From Chitinophaga polysaccharea (lineage in GTDB: Bacteria > Bacteroidota > Bacteroidia > Chitinophagales > Chitinophagaceae), in the NCBI RefSeq assembly GCF_007829335.1, contig NZ_VIWO01000001.1, positions 434,001-498,000 of the forward strand: a DNA stretch of 64,000 bases, given 5' to 3'. This document shows positions 52,782-61,544 of this stretch, piece after piece. Within the stretch, counting starts at the first letter, position 1. Each line of letters begins with the position of its first letter. Under the pieces are notes generated by a model, which saw only the letters and a list, made by a program, of their open reading frames with translations, was not told the origin of the DNA and searched no databases. Made by a program: the position numbers and the translations under genes.

Positions 52782-52839
52782 CCTACAAAAATTAAAAGGC
52801 ACAAAGCGTTATGCCTTGTGCCTTTTAGTTTTTGTAGGA
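52782..52839. terminator. Bidirectional terminator downstream of the M16 peptidase gene
   Basis: A near-perfect stem: CCTACAAAAATTAAAAGGCACAA and its inverse TTGTGCCTTTTAGTTTTTGTAGG, with two mismatches (TT/AG). The core AAAAGGCACAA is at 52794-52804 and TTGTGCCTTTT at 52816-52826. T runs on both strands. It lies 17 bp beyond the M16 stop. Confidence 0.8.
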
Positions 52840-52855
52840 GGAGAAGCAGATACTG

Positions 52856-55792
52856 TTAGTAGCCGAAAATCTCTTCCAGGGAGAGTTTCTTCACTGCTCC
52901 ATATTTCTTCAGCTCTTCGCCCACCTTCTTCTCAGAAGCAACGATGCAATAAGTATATGGTTTATGAGCGAGATATTCATCATGGAATTTCTTCACTTCA
53001 TCGAAATTCATTTTATCAATAGACTCATACACCTGCTTACGGATATCTGTGTTCAGTCCCAGCTTTTGTGCCGCCAGGTAGCTGAAAATAATACCGTCGT
53101 TTGTGATACGCTCTGTTTCGATATCCTGTTTCATGCTTTCCTTGGCTGTTTCCAACAGTTTATCGGAACGAGGAATATCATTCAGCAATTCATTCATGCC
53201 GGTGATCGCATCATTCATTTTATCGGCCTGGCTGCCTACGTAAGCGATGGCAGAATAGCGTTCACTCTTCTTATCCGGTGATGCCAGGAATGCATAAGTA
53301 GAATAGGCCAATGCTTTAGACTCACGGATAGTCTGGAATACCACGGAACCCATTCCACCGCCAAAGTAGCTGTTAAACAGCGTTACTATGCCTGTTTTAG
53401 CAGGATCATATACATCGGTATTTCTCAGCCAGTTTACTTCCGTTTGTACCATATCGTAATCAGCAAACAGTACCTGGTTTTGAGCCTGGTTGTCCTTTAC
53501 AAACTTAACCGCTGCTGGTGCTACTTTAAAGCTGGCGGGCAGTGTGTGTAATTTTTTCACATCGGCAGCAGCTGTCTCCAGTGGTTGAGGTCCCCAATAA
53601 ATGATAGTATGCTTATAGGCAGGCAGCTCGTGCAGGATATCGGTCAACTCTGTAGCAGTGATCGCATCCAGTTCTGCCTGGCTCAACTGGTTATTGAATG
53701 GGTTTTTAGCACCATACATGGCATAGTTTACCACGCCTTTCATGATAGCGCCTTTATTCAGTTTACTATCTGCGCGGGCTTTCTGTAAACGACCTTTCAG
53801 CGCAGCCAAAGCAGCTTCGTCTGGCTTACAGTTAGCAATCACGTGTTCAAATAAAGCAACCGCTTTATCGAAGTTATCCTGCAAACCGGAGATAGAAATG
53901 GTGGTATTGTCTGTGGAGGCTGATATACTGAAGTTACAGGCGATATTGTAAAATTCTTTGCTGATCTGCTCGGAGGTGTATTTATCCGTACGCAGGAATT
54001 GCAGGTATTGGGCTGCCAGCGGAAGCTTTTTACTATTCCAGCTACCCATATCGAAACGATAGTACAGGTGGAACAGACCGTTGTCTTTGTTCTGTACGTA
54101 CATCATATCAGTATTACCAACTGTAGTTTTCTGGATGTCTTTTTCATAATCCAGCCACTGTGGCTTTACTGGGGTGGCAGGCATAGCGGCTACCTGTTTC
54201 AGGAATGAAGATTGTGCTTCTCTGTTTACTTCTACTGGTGTAATAGCTGGCTTCTCTACTTTCTGGATGTTTTTATCTTCACCTTTGCGTTTGTAGATGA
54301 TCACATAATTATCGTTGAGGTATTTATTGGCATAGTCAACGATTTGTTTTTTTGTAACAGTGCCCATATCATCTACATAAGCTACGTCATGTGCCCAATC
54401 CTGCGCCCGGCTTTTAATGAAAGCATCCATCAGGGAGGTAGCGCGGTTATTGTTGTTTTCCAATCCCTGGAGCTCGCTCAGCTTGGCATTGTTAACGATG
54501 GCTTTTACCAACGTTTCATCGAATTCTCCTTTTTTCAGGATTTCCAGCTGCCCCAGTAACAACGCCTTTACATCTTCCAGGGTTTGGCCTTGTTTGGCTT
54601 TACCGCTGAGGGAGAAGATGGAGTAATCCTTCAGGCTCATTACTCCTGCGCTGGCGTTCAACACTTTTTGTTGTTTGTTGATATTCAGGTCGAGCAGACC
54701 GGCTTTCCCATTTTGGAGAATAGAACCCATTACGCCCAATACCAGGTTAGATTTAGTATCCAGTGCGCCAGGCATTCTGAAGGCAATATCTACGCTTTCA
54801 GCATCGGGGCCTAATACTTCTTTCACTACCGGCGCTTTGATAGGGGCTTCCGGCACAGGCTTGTATTCCTTTACCGGCTTAGCTTTCATATAAGCGAATT
54901 TCTGATCAATTAACTTAACTACATAATCCGGGTCAAAGTCACCCGCCATTACTACCGCCATATTGTTAGGCACATAGTACTCATTATAGAACTGGCGAAT
55001 CGCCTTCAGGTTTGGATTCTTTAGGTGTTCAATGGTACCAATGGTAGACTGTTGGCCGTAGTTATGCGTTGGGAACAAGGCAGCAAGCATGGTTTCATAT
55101 ACTTTGCGGCCATCATTATCCAATCCACGGTTTTTTTCTTCGTACACGGCTTCCAGCTCTGTATGGAACAGGCGGAAAACGGGGTCGCGGAAGCGTTCTG
55201 CCTGAACGGTCAGGTACTTATCGATGGCGTTGGACGGGATGTCTTCTTCATAGATGGTTTCTTCCACCCAGGTGTGGGCATTGGTGCCCTGGGCACCCAT
55301 ACCGGTCATCATTTTATCGTATTCGTTGGCAATCGCATATTTGGCGGCGATACCGGATACGCTGTCGATTTCATGATAAACTACTTTACGCGCAGCAGGA
55401 TCCACCGTTTTGTTGTACTTATCGTACAAATCGGAGATTTTGTCAATCAGTGGTTTTTCTTTTGCCCAGTCGAGCGAACCATACTGCTGGGTACCTTTAA
55501 ACAACAGGTGCTCCAGGTAGTGGGCCAGGCCTGTATGATCTTTCGGATCATTATCGCTACCTGCGCGGGTGCCGATCAAGGTCTGGATTCTGGGATCTTT
55601 TTTATTGACACTCAGGATAACGGTCAATCCGTTTTTCAACGTGTAAAAACGGGCCTTCATCGGGTCATTGGAAATGTACTTGTAGGTGTATCCACCAGAA
55701 GTAGCCTCTTTCCATTGATATTTTTCCTGGGCTCCTGCAGTTTGTAAAGTGCAGGCAAACAGGAATAGTGATACGACTCTTTTAAGACTCAT
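52856..55792 (-). CDS. M16-family zinc metallopeptidase, two-module
   Basis: About 978 residues from ATG 55792. Signal peptide SLKRVVSLFLFACTLQTAGA. The first M16 module has the inverted zinc motif HYLEH (GLAHYLEHLLFKGT) with a distal Glu region near EAVYEEKNR. The second module lacks the HxxEH motif, as usual for the inactive half. It resembles pitrilysin-like periplasmic peptidases. The longer frame to 55921 contains no signal peptide at its start and spans the promoter box, so ATG 55792 is used. Confidence 0.9.
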   Translation of the reverse strand: MSLKRVVSLFLFACTLQTAGAQEKYQWKEATSGGYTYKYISNDPMKARFYTLKNGLTVILSVNKKDPRIQTLIGTRAGSDNDPKDHTGLAHYLEHLLFKGTQQYGSLDWAKEKPLIDKISDLYDKYNKTVDPAARKVVYHEIDSVSGIAAKYAIANEYDKMMTGMGAQGTNAHTWVEETIYEEDIPSNAIDKYLTVQAERFRDPVFRLFHTELEAVYEEKNRGLDNDGRKVYETMLAALFPTHNYGQQSTIGTIEHLKNPNLKAIRQFYNEYYVPNNMAVVMAGDFDPDYVVKLIDQKFAYMKAKPVKEYKPVPEAPIKAPVVKEVLGPDAESVDIAFRMPGALDTKSNLVLGVMGSILQNGKAGLLDLNINKQQKVLNASAGVMSLKDYSIFSLSGKAKQGQTLEDVKALLLGQLEILKKGEFDETLVKAIVNNAKLSELQGLENNNNRATSLMDAFIKSRAQDWAHDVAYVDDMGTVTKKQIVDYANKYLNDNYVIIYKRKGEDKNIQKVEKPAITPVEVNREAQSSFLKQVAAMPATPVKPQWLDYEKDIQKTTVGNTDMMYVQNKDNGLFHLYYRFDMGSWNSKKLPLAAQYLQFLRTDKYTSEQISKEFYNIACNFSISASTDNTTISISGLQDNFDKAVALFEHVIANCKPDEAALAALKGRLQKARADSKLNKGAIMKGVVNYAMYGAKNPFNNQLSQAELDAITATELTDILHELPAYKHTIIYWGPQPLETAAADVKKLHTLPASFKVAPAAVKFVKDNQAQNQVLFADYDMVQTEVNWLRNTDVYDPAKTGIVTLFNSYFGGGMGSVVFQTIRESKALAYSTYAFLASPDKKSERYSAIAYVGSQADKMNDAITGMNELLNDIPRSDKLLETAKESMKQDIETERITNDGIIFSYLAAQKLGLNTDIRKQVYESIDKMNFDEVKKFHDEYLAHKPYTYCIVASEKKVGEELKKYGAVKKLSLEEIFGY

Positions 55793-55822
55793 ACAATAGT
55801 TGGTTTTTTGAAATTTGTCTGT

Positions 55823-55830
55823 CAAATATA
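55823..55830 (-). promoter_or_regulatory. -7 box TATATTTG of the M16 peptidase gene
   Basis: Perfect TAnnTTTG on the minus strand, 30 bp before ATG 55792. It lies inside the longer reading frame and so argues for the inner start. Confidence 0.55.
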
Positions 55831-55954
55831 CCGGAAGTGAAAAATAAATAAATATAAAAATGGGGAGAATTGTATGAGCGGTAGATAAAACGAGGGGGCA
55901 ACCGATTGTTAAATCGGTCATTATCTTAACAAGTGGATGATTTCAGGGATAATT

Positions 55955-56284
55955 TCAGGGAATATTGTTGTTATACTGGAAATATTTTCCTTTTGCCAGG
56001 GCCTGGCGAAACAACAGGGAATCATATGCTCTGGGAGCATGATCGGGCTTTTTAGCATGGCTTCTGATCCGGGGAGGATTTGTGGGCAGGGTAACCAGGC
56101 TGGCAGTATGGGCAATATAACTTGCAGGTCTGGCTGGAGACTCCATCTTTACATATATTTCTGGCGAAGGCACCACCTTATTTTCGTTATTTTTTTCAAG
56201 TCTTACACCCAAAAGGCGCTTCTCACAGGAATGAATCCATGCAATGCAGGCAATACATGTCATCAGTGCAACAAAAGAACGCAT
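55955..56284 (-). CDS. Possible small lipoprotein or secreted protein
   Basis: 109 residues, not recognised. The N-terminus is hydrophobic with a Cys that could be a weak lipobox (FVALMTCIACIAWIHSC). The rest is polar and Pro-rich with no domain. It starts 31 bp after the outer membrane barrel gene on the same strand and would extend that operon. Coding potential is uncertain, since there is no clear ribosome-binding site and no homologue I can name. Confidence 0.4.
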   Translation of the reverse strand: MRSFVALMTCIACIAWIHSCEKRLLGVRLEKNNENKVVPSPEIYVKMESPARPASYIAHTASLVTLPTNPPRIRSHAKKPDHAPRAYDSLLFRQALAKGKYFQYNNNIP

Positions 56285-56315
56285 AAATACAATTTAGGAC
56301 TGGCTAAAATAGAGC

Positions 56316-57266
56316 TTAGAAACCGTTCAACCGGATACCGATTGAGAACGGATATTGTTGTAACCCATAATCATGCAACGGCGTGAGGGCAAAATTTGCA
56401 TACAACTTCACAGGACCATACCCTAACTCACTGGTTAAACCGAAACGCCATTTGTTGAGATTAAAGTCATCAGTTTTTCTCACTTTACCTCTTTCCTGGC
56501 TGATTTGTTTTGTCCGGGATTTGAGCAGATAACCACCAGAGACACCAAAACTCGCCTGGAACGCGCGGCTCGGGCGGGCGGGGTTAGAATTAAAATTAAG
56601 CATTACCGGTACGGATATATATTCGGCGAATAGCTTATTCTTTGAAAATTCTACGGTATCCCGGATTATTTGTGTAGGATAGCCCGGCAGATATGTAATG
56701 CTGCGGGCAAACCTATAGTTATTCATTTCTAATCCTAAAGCGTATAACAAGTTTAGTTTGTGTTTTGTTATATTAAGCCGCTGTTCAAACAACCAGATAT
56801 TGAAATTGATCGATTTTCCGGTGATAAGTTTAAATTCCGATGGTGTTAAAGGTTCGCTGGCTTCCCGGGGGGCAAAGGTGGCCAGTCCGGCCGCGGAATA
56901 GTCGTATGACCGCTGGGCTGCGGCGTTCATGGCTACTGCTCCATTATAATAATTGCTGTTATTGGGATAATAATTGATAAAGCTGGCGCCTGTATAGTCA
57001 CTGCGATCAATATAGTTATTGAATCCCAGGTCAAATACAAACCATTTCGTTTGCAGGTTTTTCTTCAGCTTATGCCGGGCATAGGCTGTATCATTATAAA
57101 ATTTATAACTGGTACGTCCCTTATCATTCTTTCCTTTTATGATGATGAGTCCTTTTATCTGTATGGTATCCGGGGTAGCCGGAGTGTTTTTTGTATCTGC
57201 CTTTTGCGCATGAGCCCATTCGCCACATAATACCAGTAACAAAATGAGTAAAATTTTATGCTTCAT
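56316..57266 (-). CDS. Outer membrane beta-barrel protein (PorT-like)
   Basis: 316 residues. Signal peptide HKILLILLLVLCGEWAHA. Alternating beta strands and aromatic girdles are typical of the small outer membrane barrel family (WFVFDLGFNNYI, LNLLYALGLEMNNYRFAR, AEYISVPVMLNFNSNPARP, FGVSGGYLLKSRTK) and the last strand ends in Phe (IGIRLNGF). It is 16 bp after the anti-sigma gene, so the sigma/anti-sigma pair and the barrel form one unit. Confidence 0.85.
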   Translation of the reverse strand: MKHKILLILLLVLCGEWAHAQKADTKNTPATPDTIQIKGLIIIKGKNDKGRTSYKFYNDTAYARHKLKKNLQTKWFVFDLGFNNYIDRSDYTGASFINYYPNNSNYYNGAVAMNAAAQRSYDYSAAGLATFAPREASEPLTPSEFKLITGKSINFNIWLFEQRLNITKHKLNLLYALGLEMNNYRFARSITYLPGYPTQIIRDTVEFSKNKLFAEYISVPVMLNFNSNPARPSRAFQASFGVSGGYLLKSRTKQISQERGKVRKTDDFNLNKWRFGLTSELGYGPVKLYANFALTPLHDYGLQQYPFSIGIRLNGF

Positions 57267-57282
57267 ATGCTATGACCATGAT

Positions 57283-58359
57283 TTATTGTTTGTTCCGTTT
57301 ACGGGAGAAAAACTTTGCTACGTTGGTTACTTTGTCGAGTAATTTACTGTCGCTGCCGCTTACAGACATAATCAGCTCACCCTGAATTGGCTGTGGTGTT
57401 TCAGCGGGCGTTATTTTATTAATACCGGCGCTATTCGGAATTTTAGTGTTGACAGCCAGCATGGGTTCGTTACTTACTTCCGGATGAATGGCCGTTGAAC
57501 TAGGTATATTATCTGTTTGCTGCCTGTGTTGCGCCACTACTTCTTCCACTGAATTACGCTGTGGAGGCAGTTGTGACATAACCGGCACATCTGTTTTGGG
57601 AGCTGCAGTGATGGTTTGCTCCTGTGTTGCCTTTACGTCGGCAGTTGTTGTTTTTCTTTCCCTGGTAGCCAACTTTTTATGATTGGTGGCCAACAGCGGC
57701 GAAGCTGGCGGGGTGGGAGCTGCAGGAGCAGTTACTGATGGTGTGGCTACGGGAGCTTCAGCGATTGGTGTGGCCGTTGGAGCCGGGATAACCGGCTTAG
57801 GAGCCGTTACCGTTCCTTTATCTGCCAGGGCTGGCGCTCCGGTAGGGTGATTACCTGTTGGCAACAGCCAGATAACCAGGCCGGCTACCACTGCGGCGGC
57901 GGCCGCTATCCACCCCAGGCGGCGGTAAATGGGTGCAGTTTTGCGCTCACTACTCCGGTACAGGGAAGCTTTATCTGTAAATACCAGGCTGGTATCGGGT
58001 GTTAATTTAGTCGCCTGTAATAACGCCAGCTCCTTTTGGGTGCCGGGGTGTTGCTCCAGGTATTCTTGTAGTGCTTTCTCTTCCGCAGCTGTCAACTCTC
58101 CGTCGATGTAGCCCAGCATGAGTTCTTCCATGTCTGGCAATCCCGGAACTCCGCTTCTGTATAATGCAGCTTTATTATCAAAGGAGAGCGTTTTATCCGG
58201 AACCAGCCGCGTGCCTTCCAGCAATTCCAGCTCCTGCAGGAATTGAGGATGCTCCCGGAGAAAAAGTTCCAGGGCTGCCTGTTCTGCTTCATTCAGCTCA
58301 CCATCGATGTAGCTGAGCAGAAACGACTCGTAGTTTGATATGTTAATCTCGATTGACAA
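57283..58359 (-). CDS. Anti-sigma-like membrane protein with duplicated N-terminal domain
   Basis: 358 residues. Two similar stretches lie at about 11-69 and 78-136, offset by 67 residues: SYIDGELNEAEQAALELFL with PDKTLSFDNKAALYRS, then GYIDGELTAAEEKALQEYL with PDTSLVFTDKASLYRS. A membrane segment lies at about 150-166, then a Pro/Ala/Thr-rich periplasmic region. No zinc-binding HxxxCxxC is present. It is encoded 40 bp after an ECF sigma gene and before an outer membrane barrel gene, so it is the likely anti-sigma factor. Confidence 0.78.
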   Translation of the reverse strand: MSIEINISNYESFLLSYIDGELNEAEQAALELFLREHPQFLQELELLEGTRLVPDKTLSFDNKAALYRSGVPGLPDMEELMLGYIDGELTAAEEKALQEYLEQHPGTQKELALLQATKLTPDTSLVFTDKASLYRSSERKTAPIYRRLGWIAAAAAVVAGLVIWLLPTGNHPTGAPALADKGTVTAPKPVIPAPTATPIAEAPVATPSVTAPAAPTPPASPLLATNHKKLATRERKTTTADVKATQEQTITAAPKTDVPVMSQLPPQRNSVEEVVAQHRQQTDNIPSSTAIHPEVSNEPMLAVNTKIPNSAGINKITPAETPQPIQGELIMSVSGSDSKLLDKVTNVAKFFSRKRNKQ

Positions 58360-58399
58360 GATTTTTATTTATTATCAATATTTTATAAAATAAAACTAT

Positions 58400-58885
58400 T
58401 TATATTACGTTTTCCATCTTTACCAGGTAATTTTTAAGATGGATCCTGGCTCTATGCAGGTACACTTTTACCTGGGAAGGGTTTAATCCCATCATTTCTC
58501 CAATTTCGTCGTAAGAGTACCCTTCATAATCCTTCAGCATTACGAGGGAGCGCTGCACTTCACTCAATTTCGACAATGCTTTTTCAATCACTTCCTTGGC
58601 ATTGTGCACTTTATGATCCGAAATTTTCTCTTCGTCCTTGAATTGTTCTACCAGTGTAACCCGCTTAACCTTACGTACATGGTCGATCATATTGTGGTAG
58701 CCCACTGTAAACAGGTATGACTTTGCCTTTTCAAAAGGCACATCCTGACAGTGTTTCCACAATATTTCGAATGAATTCTGTACTACGTCCCTGGCGTCTT
58801 CCGCGTGTTCCAGATTTTTAACGATAAAGCGGAACAGGTTGTCCGAATACAGATCCACGCATTTATTGTACTCCTTTTCCGTCAT
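58400..58885 (-). CDS. ECF-type RNA polymerase sigma factor
   Basis: 161 residues. Region 2: LFRFIVKNLEHAEDARDVVQNSFEILWKH. Region 4: LSKLSEVQRSLVMLKDYEGYSYDEIGEMMGLNPSQVKVYLHRARIHLK. First gene of a minus-strand unit with the duplicated-domain anti-sigma protein and a barrel. Confidence 0.93.
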   Translation of the reverse strand: MTEKEYNKCVDLYSDNLFRFIVKNLEHAEDARDVVQNSFEILWKHCQDVPFEKAKSYLFTVGYHNMIDHVRKVKRVTLVEQFKDEEKISDHKVHNAKEVIEKALSKLSEVQRSLVMLKDYEGYSYDEIGEMMGLNPSQVKVYLHRARIHLKNYLVKMENVI

Positions 58886-59251
58886 TCCGGTGGTGCGGGA
58901 TTTTAGTGCTAAGATCCGACAAATACTTTAATACCCATCATTGACAAATCCATCATAGTTACCCACACCAGCTCTAAAGTCCGAAAATTCAATCCTCCAC
59001 AGTTGTAGTAACGTCATTTGAACTAATAATCAACCCTTTATCTAGTATGCTCTTTTAGCATTTCTTTTCCAGAGGCCGTTTATCAGTTTTTCATTTCATG
59101 GCATTTATAATCATGATAGTACTATGACGCAGTGTGACGGCTAAATGTTACACCTTGGTCAAACTTTTTGGTTATCCACCCGTTACTCATTTGCGCGAGC
59201 AATTATCGTAATACATTTATTGTCAGATTCAATCTAAACATTGGAATTTTT
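58886..59251. other. 366-bp gap between divergent sigma and kbl genes
   Basis: No coding frame. No perfect TAnnTTTG box on either strand near the two genes. A single TTATCCACC (one mismatch to a DnaA box) near 59173 is not part of a cluster. Nothing else recognised. Confidence 0.4.
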
Positions 59252-60439
59252 ATGAACGAGCAGTTTATCACCCGTTTACGGGAAGAACTCGGCGATATCA
59301 ACAAGGCCGGCCTGTATAAGAGAGAACGTATTATTACATCAGCGCAGGGAGCTGAAATACAGGTGGGAGGTAAAACGGTGCTAAATTTCTGTGCCAATAA
59401 CTACCTGGGCCTGTCTTCTCACCCGGCGGTTATTAAAGCAGCCAAGGAAGCAATTGATACCCATGGCTATGGGATGAGTAGTGTACGCTTCATTTGCGGT
59501 ACACAGGATATTCACCGGGAGCTGGAAGAAAAGATTTCTAAATTCCTGGGGACGGAAGATACTATCTTATATGTGGCTGCTTTCGACGCCAATGGAGGCG
59601 TATTTGAACCCCTGTTTAATGAACAGGATGCCATTATATCCGATGCTTTGAACCATGCTTCCATTATCGATGGCGTGCGCTTGTGTAAAGCACAGCGTTT
59701 TCGTTACGAGCACAACAATATGGCCGACCTGGAGGCAAAACTCCAGGAAGCAAAAGATTGCCGTAGCCGTATCATCGTAACAGACGGGTCTTTCAGTATG
59801 GATGGTACTATTGCCCAGCTGGATAAGATCTGCGAGCTGGCCGATAAATATAACGCCATTGTCATGTCTGATGAGAGCCATTCCTCTGGCTTCCTGGGCA
59901 AAACAGGCCGTGGTACTCACGAATACAGAGGCGTAATGGGTCGTGTAGACATTATTACCGGTACTTTGGGTAAGGCCCTCGGTGGTGCTTCCGGCGGATT
60001 TACCAGCGGTCGCAAAGAGGTGATAGACATCCTGCGTCAGCGCAGCCGTCCTTATCTCTTTTCCAATTCCGTAGCCCCCAGCATAGTAGGCGCCTCCATT
60101 GCAGTGCTGGATATGCTGAGTGAAACTACTGCCTTACGTGATAAACTGGAATATAACACCAAATACTTCCGTACTAAAATGACGGAGGCTGGTTTTGATA
60201 TCAAACCCGGCGATCATCCGATTGTTCCGGTAATGCTGTACGATGCCGTATTAAGCGCCCAGTTTGCCGACAAACTTTTGCAGGAAGGCATTTACGTTAT
60301 CGGCTTCTTCTTCCCGGTAGTTCCGAAAGGTCAGGCACGCATCCGCGTACAACTGAGTGCTGGTCATGAACAGGAACATCTCGACAGGGCCATTGCCGCC
60401 TTCACCAAGGTGGGTAAGGAACTGGGAGTTATTAAATAA
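59252..60439 (+). CDS. kbl: Glycine C-acetyltransferase (2-amino-3-ketobutyrate CoA ligase)
   Basis: 395 residues from ATG 59252. Very close in sequence style to E. coli Kbl throughout: [58 protein letters not shown], the PLP Lys in [13 protein letters not shown] and the end GVIK. It cleaves 2-amino-3-ketobutyrate with CoA to glycine and acetyl-CoA in threonine breakdown. The related serine palmitoyltransferase lacks this degree of match. The 28-residue extension from 59168 is rejected. Confidence 0.94.
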   Translation: MNEQFITRLREELGDINKAGLYKRERIITSAQGAEIQVGGKTVLNFCANNYLGLSSHPAVIKAAKEAIDTHGYGMSSVRFICGTQDIHRELEEKISKFLGTEDTILYVAAFDANGGVFEPLFNEQDAIISDALNHASIIDGVRLCKAQRFRYEHNNMADLEAKLQEAKDCRSRIIVTDGSFSMDGTIAQLDKICELADKYNAIVMSDESHSSGFLGKTGRGTHEYRGVMGRVDIITGTLGKALGGASGGFTSGRKEVIDILRQRSRPYLFSNSVAPSIVGASIAVLDMLSETTALRDKLEYNTKYFRTKMTEAGFDIKPGDHPIVPVMLYDAVLSAQFADKLLQEGIYVIGFFFPVVPKGQARIRVQLSAGHEQEHLDRAIAAFTKVGKELGVIK

Positions 60440-60442
60440 ACG

Positions 60443-60555
60443 AAAAAGCTGAAAGCATAAAGCAAAAAGCTATTGAGGCGTAGAATCGCTGCGGATATTA
60501 AAGTCGCACTGGTCATTCGCCTCAATAGCTTTTTGCTTTATGCTTTCAGCTTTTT
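60443..60555 (+). terminator. Very long perfect inverted repeat after kbl
   Basis: A 38-bp arm at 60443-60480 is repeated exactly in inverse at 60518-60555 around a 37-nt loop. The arm contains GCATAAAGCAAAAAGCTATT. It begins 3 bp after the kbl stop. The right end supplies T tracts and leads straight into the promoter of the next gene. It shares its edges with the repeats at 19746 and 21640. Confidence 0.75.
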
Positions 60556-60557
60556 GC

Positions 60558-60565
60558 TACTTTTG
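60558..60565 (+). promoter_or_regulatory. -7 box TACTTTTG of the beta-lactamase-like gene
   Basis: Perfect TAnnTTTG immediately after the long inverted repeat, 21 bp before ATG 60587. A TTTG in the repeat arm (60531-60534) could be its -33 element, though the spacing is 23 bp. Confidence 0.5.
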
Positions 60566-60586
60566 CAGCTCATAATTCAATCATTT

Positions 60587-61357
60587 ATGCTGATGAAACG
60601 GTTTGGCTGGATGTTATTAGCGATAGGTTTGTCGCTTGCGGCCTGCGCACCCAATAACGTAAAAGAAGAAAAAGGCTGGGAAAAATACTTCGCCCAATAC
60701 AAGGTAGAAGGCACTTTCATGTTATTTAACAATAGCCAGGGCACCTTCCAGGTATACAATCTCGAAAGAGCCCAGAAACGCTTTCAGCCAGCTGCATCCT
60801 TCGATATATTCACGTCTCTTATCGGTGTACATACCGGTGCTATCAAGGATACCAATATGGTGATCCAGGACCTGAGCATGGCGCAGGCTTTTAAACAGTC
60901 GAACGTCCCTTATTTCCAGGAAGTAGCCCGCCGTATTGGTCAGCCTACCATGAAAATGTGGTTGGATTCTATTAAATATGGCAACATGAAAATCAGCCGG
61001 GTAGATACTTTCTGGCTGGACAACTCCCTGCTGGTTTCTCCGGATGAAGAGCTGGGTTTTGCCAAAAAGCTGTATTTCGACCAGCTGCCGTTCGCCAAAA
61101 CCACGATGAAAACCGTGCGGGACGTCATGCTCATGGAAAAAACGCCGAAATATGAACTGTCCTATAAAACCGGATGGGACAATGCCGATGTAAAAAAGCT
61201 GGGCTGGGTAGTAGGCTGGATAGAAGAAAACAGGCACCCCTCCTTCTTTATACTTAATATAGAAACAGAAGATCCCAAAGTGGATATCCCTGCTGTACGC
61301 ATGGCTATCCTGAAAGATATCCTGACAGATGCCGGATATTTTAAAGGAGAAATGTAA
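60587..61357 (+). CDS. Class D beta-lactamase-like lipoprotein lacking catalytic Ser and Lys
   Basis: 256 residues with a lipobox (LLAIGLSLAAC, Cys20). Overall similarity to class D (OXA) enzymes is clear: VEGTFMLFNNSQGTF, FQPAASFDIFTSLIGVHTGAIKD, SNVPYFQEVARRIG, YGNMKI with FWLDNSLLVSPDEE, and YKTGWDNAD with GWVVGWIEE. In OXA enzymes the first motif is PASTFK; here it is PAASFD, so the nucleophile Ser is Ala70 and the carbamylated Lys is Asp73. The SxV (S105-V107) and KTG (194-196) motifs remain. It may bind peptidoglycan without hydrolysing beta-lactams. The longer frame from 60473 runs through the inverted repeat and promoter, so ATG 60587 or 60593 is used. Confidence 0.82.
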   Translation: MLMKRFGWMLLAIGLSLAACAPNNVKEEKGWEKYFAQYKVEGTFMLFNNSQGTFQVYNLERAQKRFQPAASFDIFTSLIGVHTGAIKDTNMVIQDLSMAQAFKQSNVPYFQEVARRIGQPTMKMWLDSIKYGNMKISRVDTFWLDNSLLVSPDEELGFAKKLYFDQLPFAKTTMKTVRDVMLMEKTPKYELSYKTGWDNADVKKLGWVVGWIEENRHPSFFILNIETEDPKVDIPAVRMAILKDILTDAGYFKGEM

Positions 61358-61370
61358 TTTTCCGCACTTC

Positions 61371-61404
61371 AGTGGTTTGCAGGCAACAAGACCTGCAAAC
61401 CACT
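61371..61404 (+). terminator. Perfect 13-bp hairpin after the beta-lactamase-like gene
   Basis: AGTGGTTTGCAGG (61371-61383), loop CAACAAGA, then its exact inverse at 61392-61404. It is 13 bp past the stop. There is no T tract, so it may stabilise the 3' end rather than terminate. Confidence 0.55.
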
Positions 61405-61544
61405 ACCAGGTTTCCCGCTCCCACACTGCGGATCGTTAAAAAAACGATAAAACCCCAACCCAACGGCTTGCAATACGTGACAAAAAAATTATTTTTGATA
61501 CCTTACCAGGTTTACTGCCGGTAACGGATATCTTAAAATCGAAT

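Noticed and set aside
60443..60555. CRISPR-like or insertion-sequence end
   Set aside because: Only one inverted pair with no direct repeats, spacers, target-site duplication or transposase; the position after stops fits a terminator-type element.
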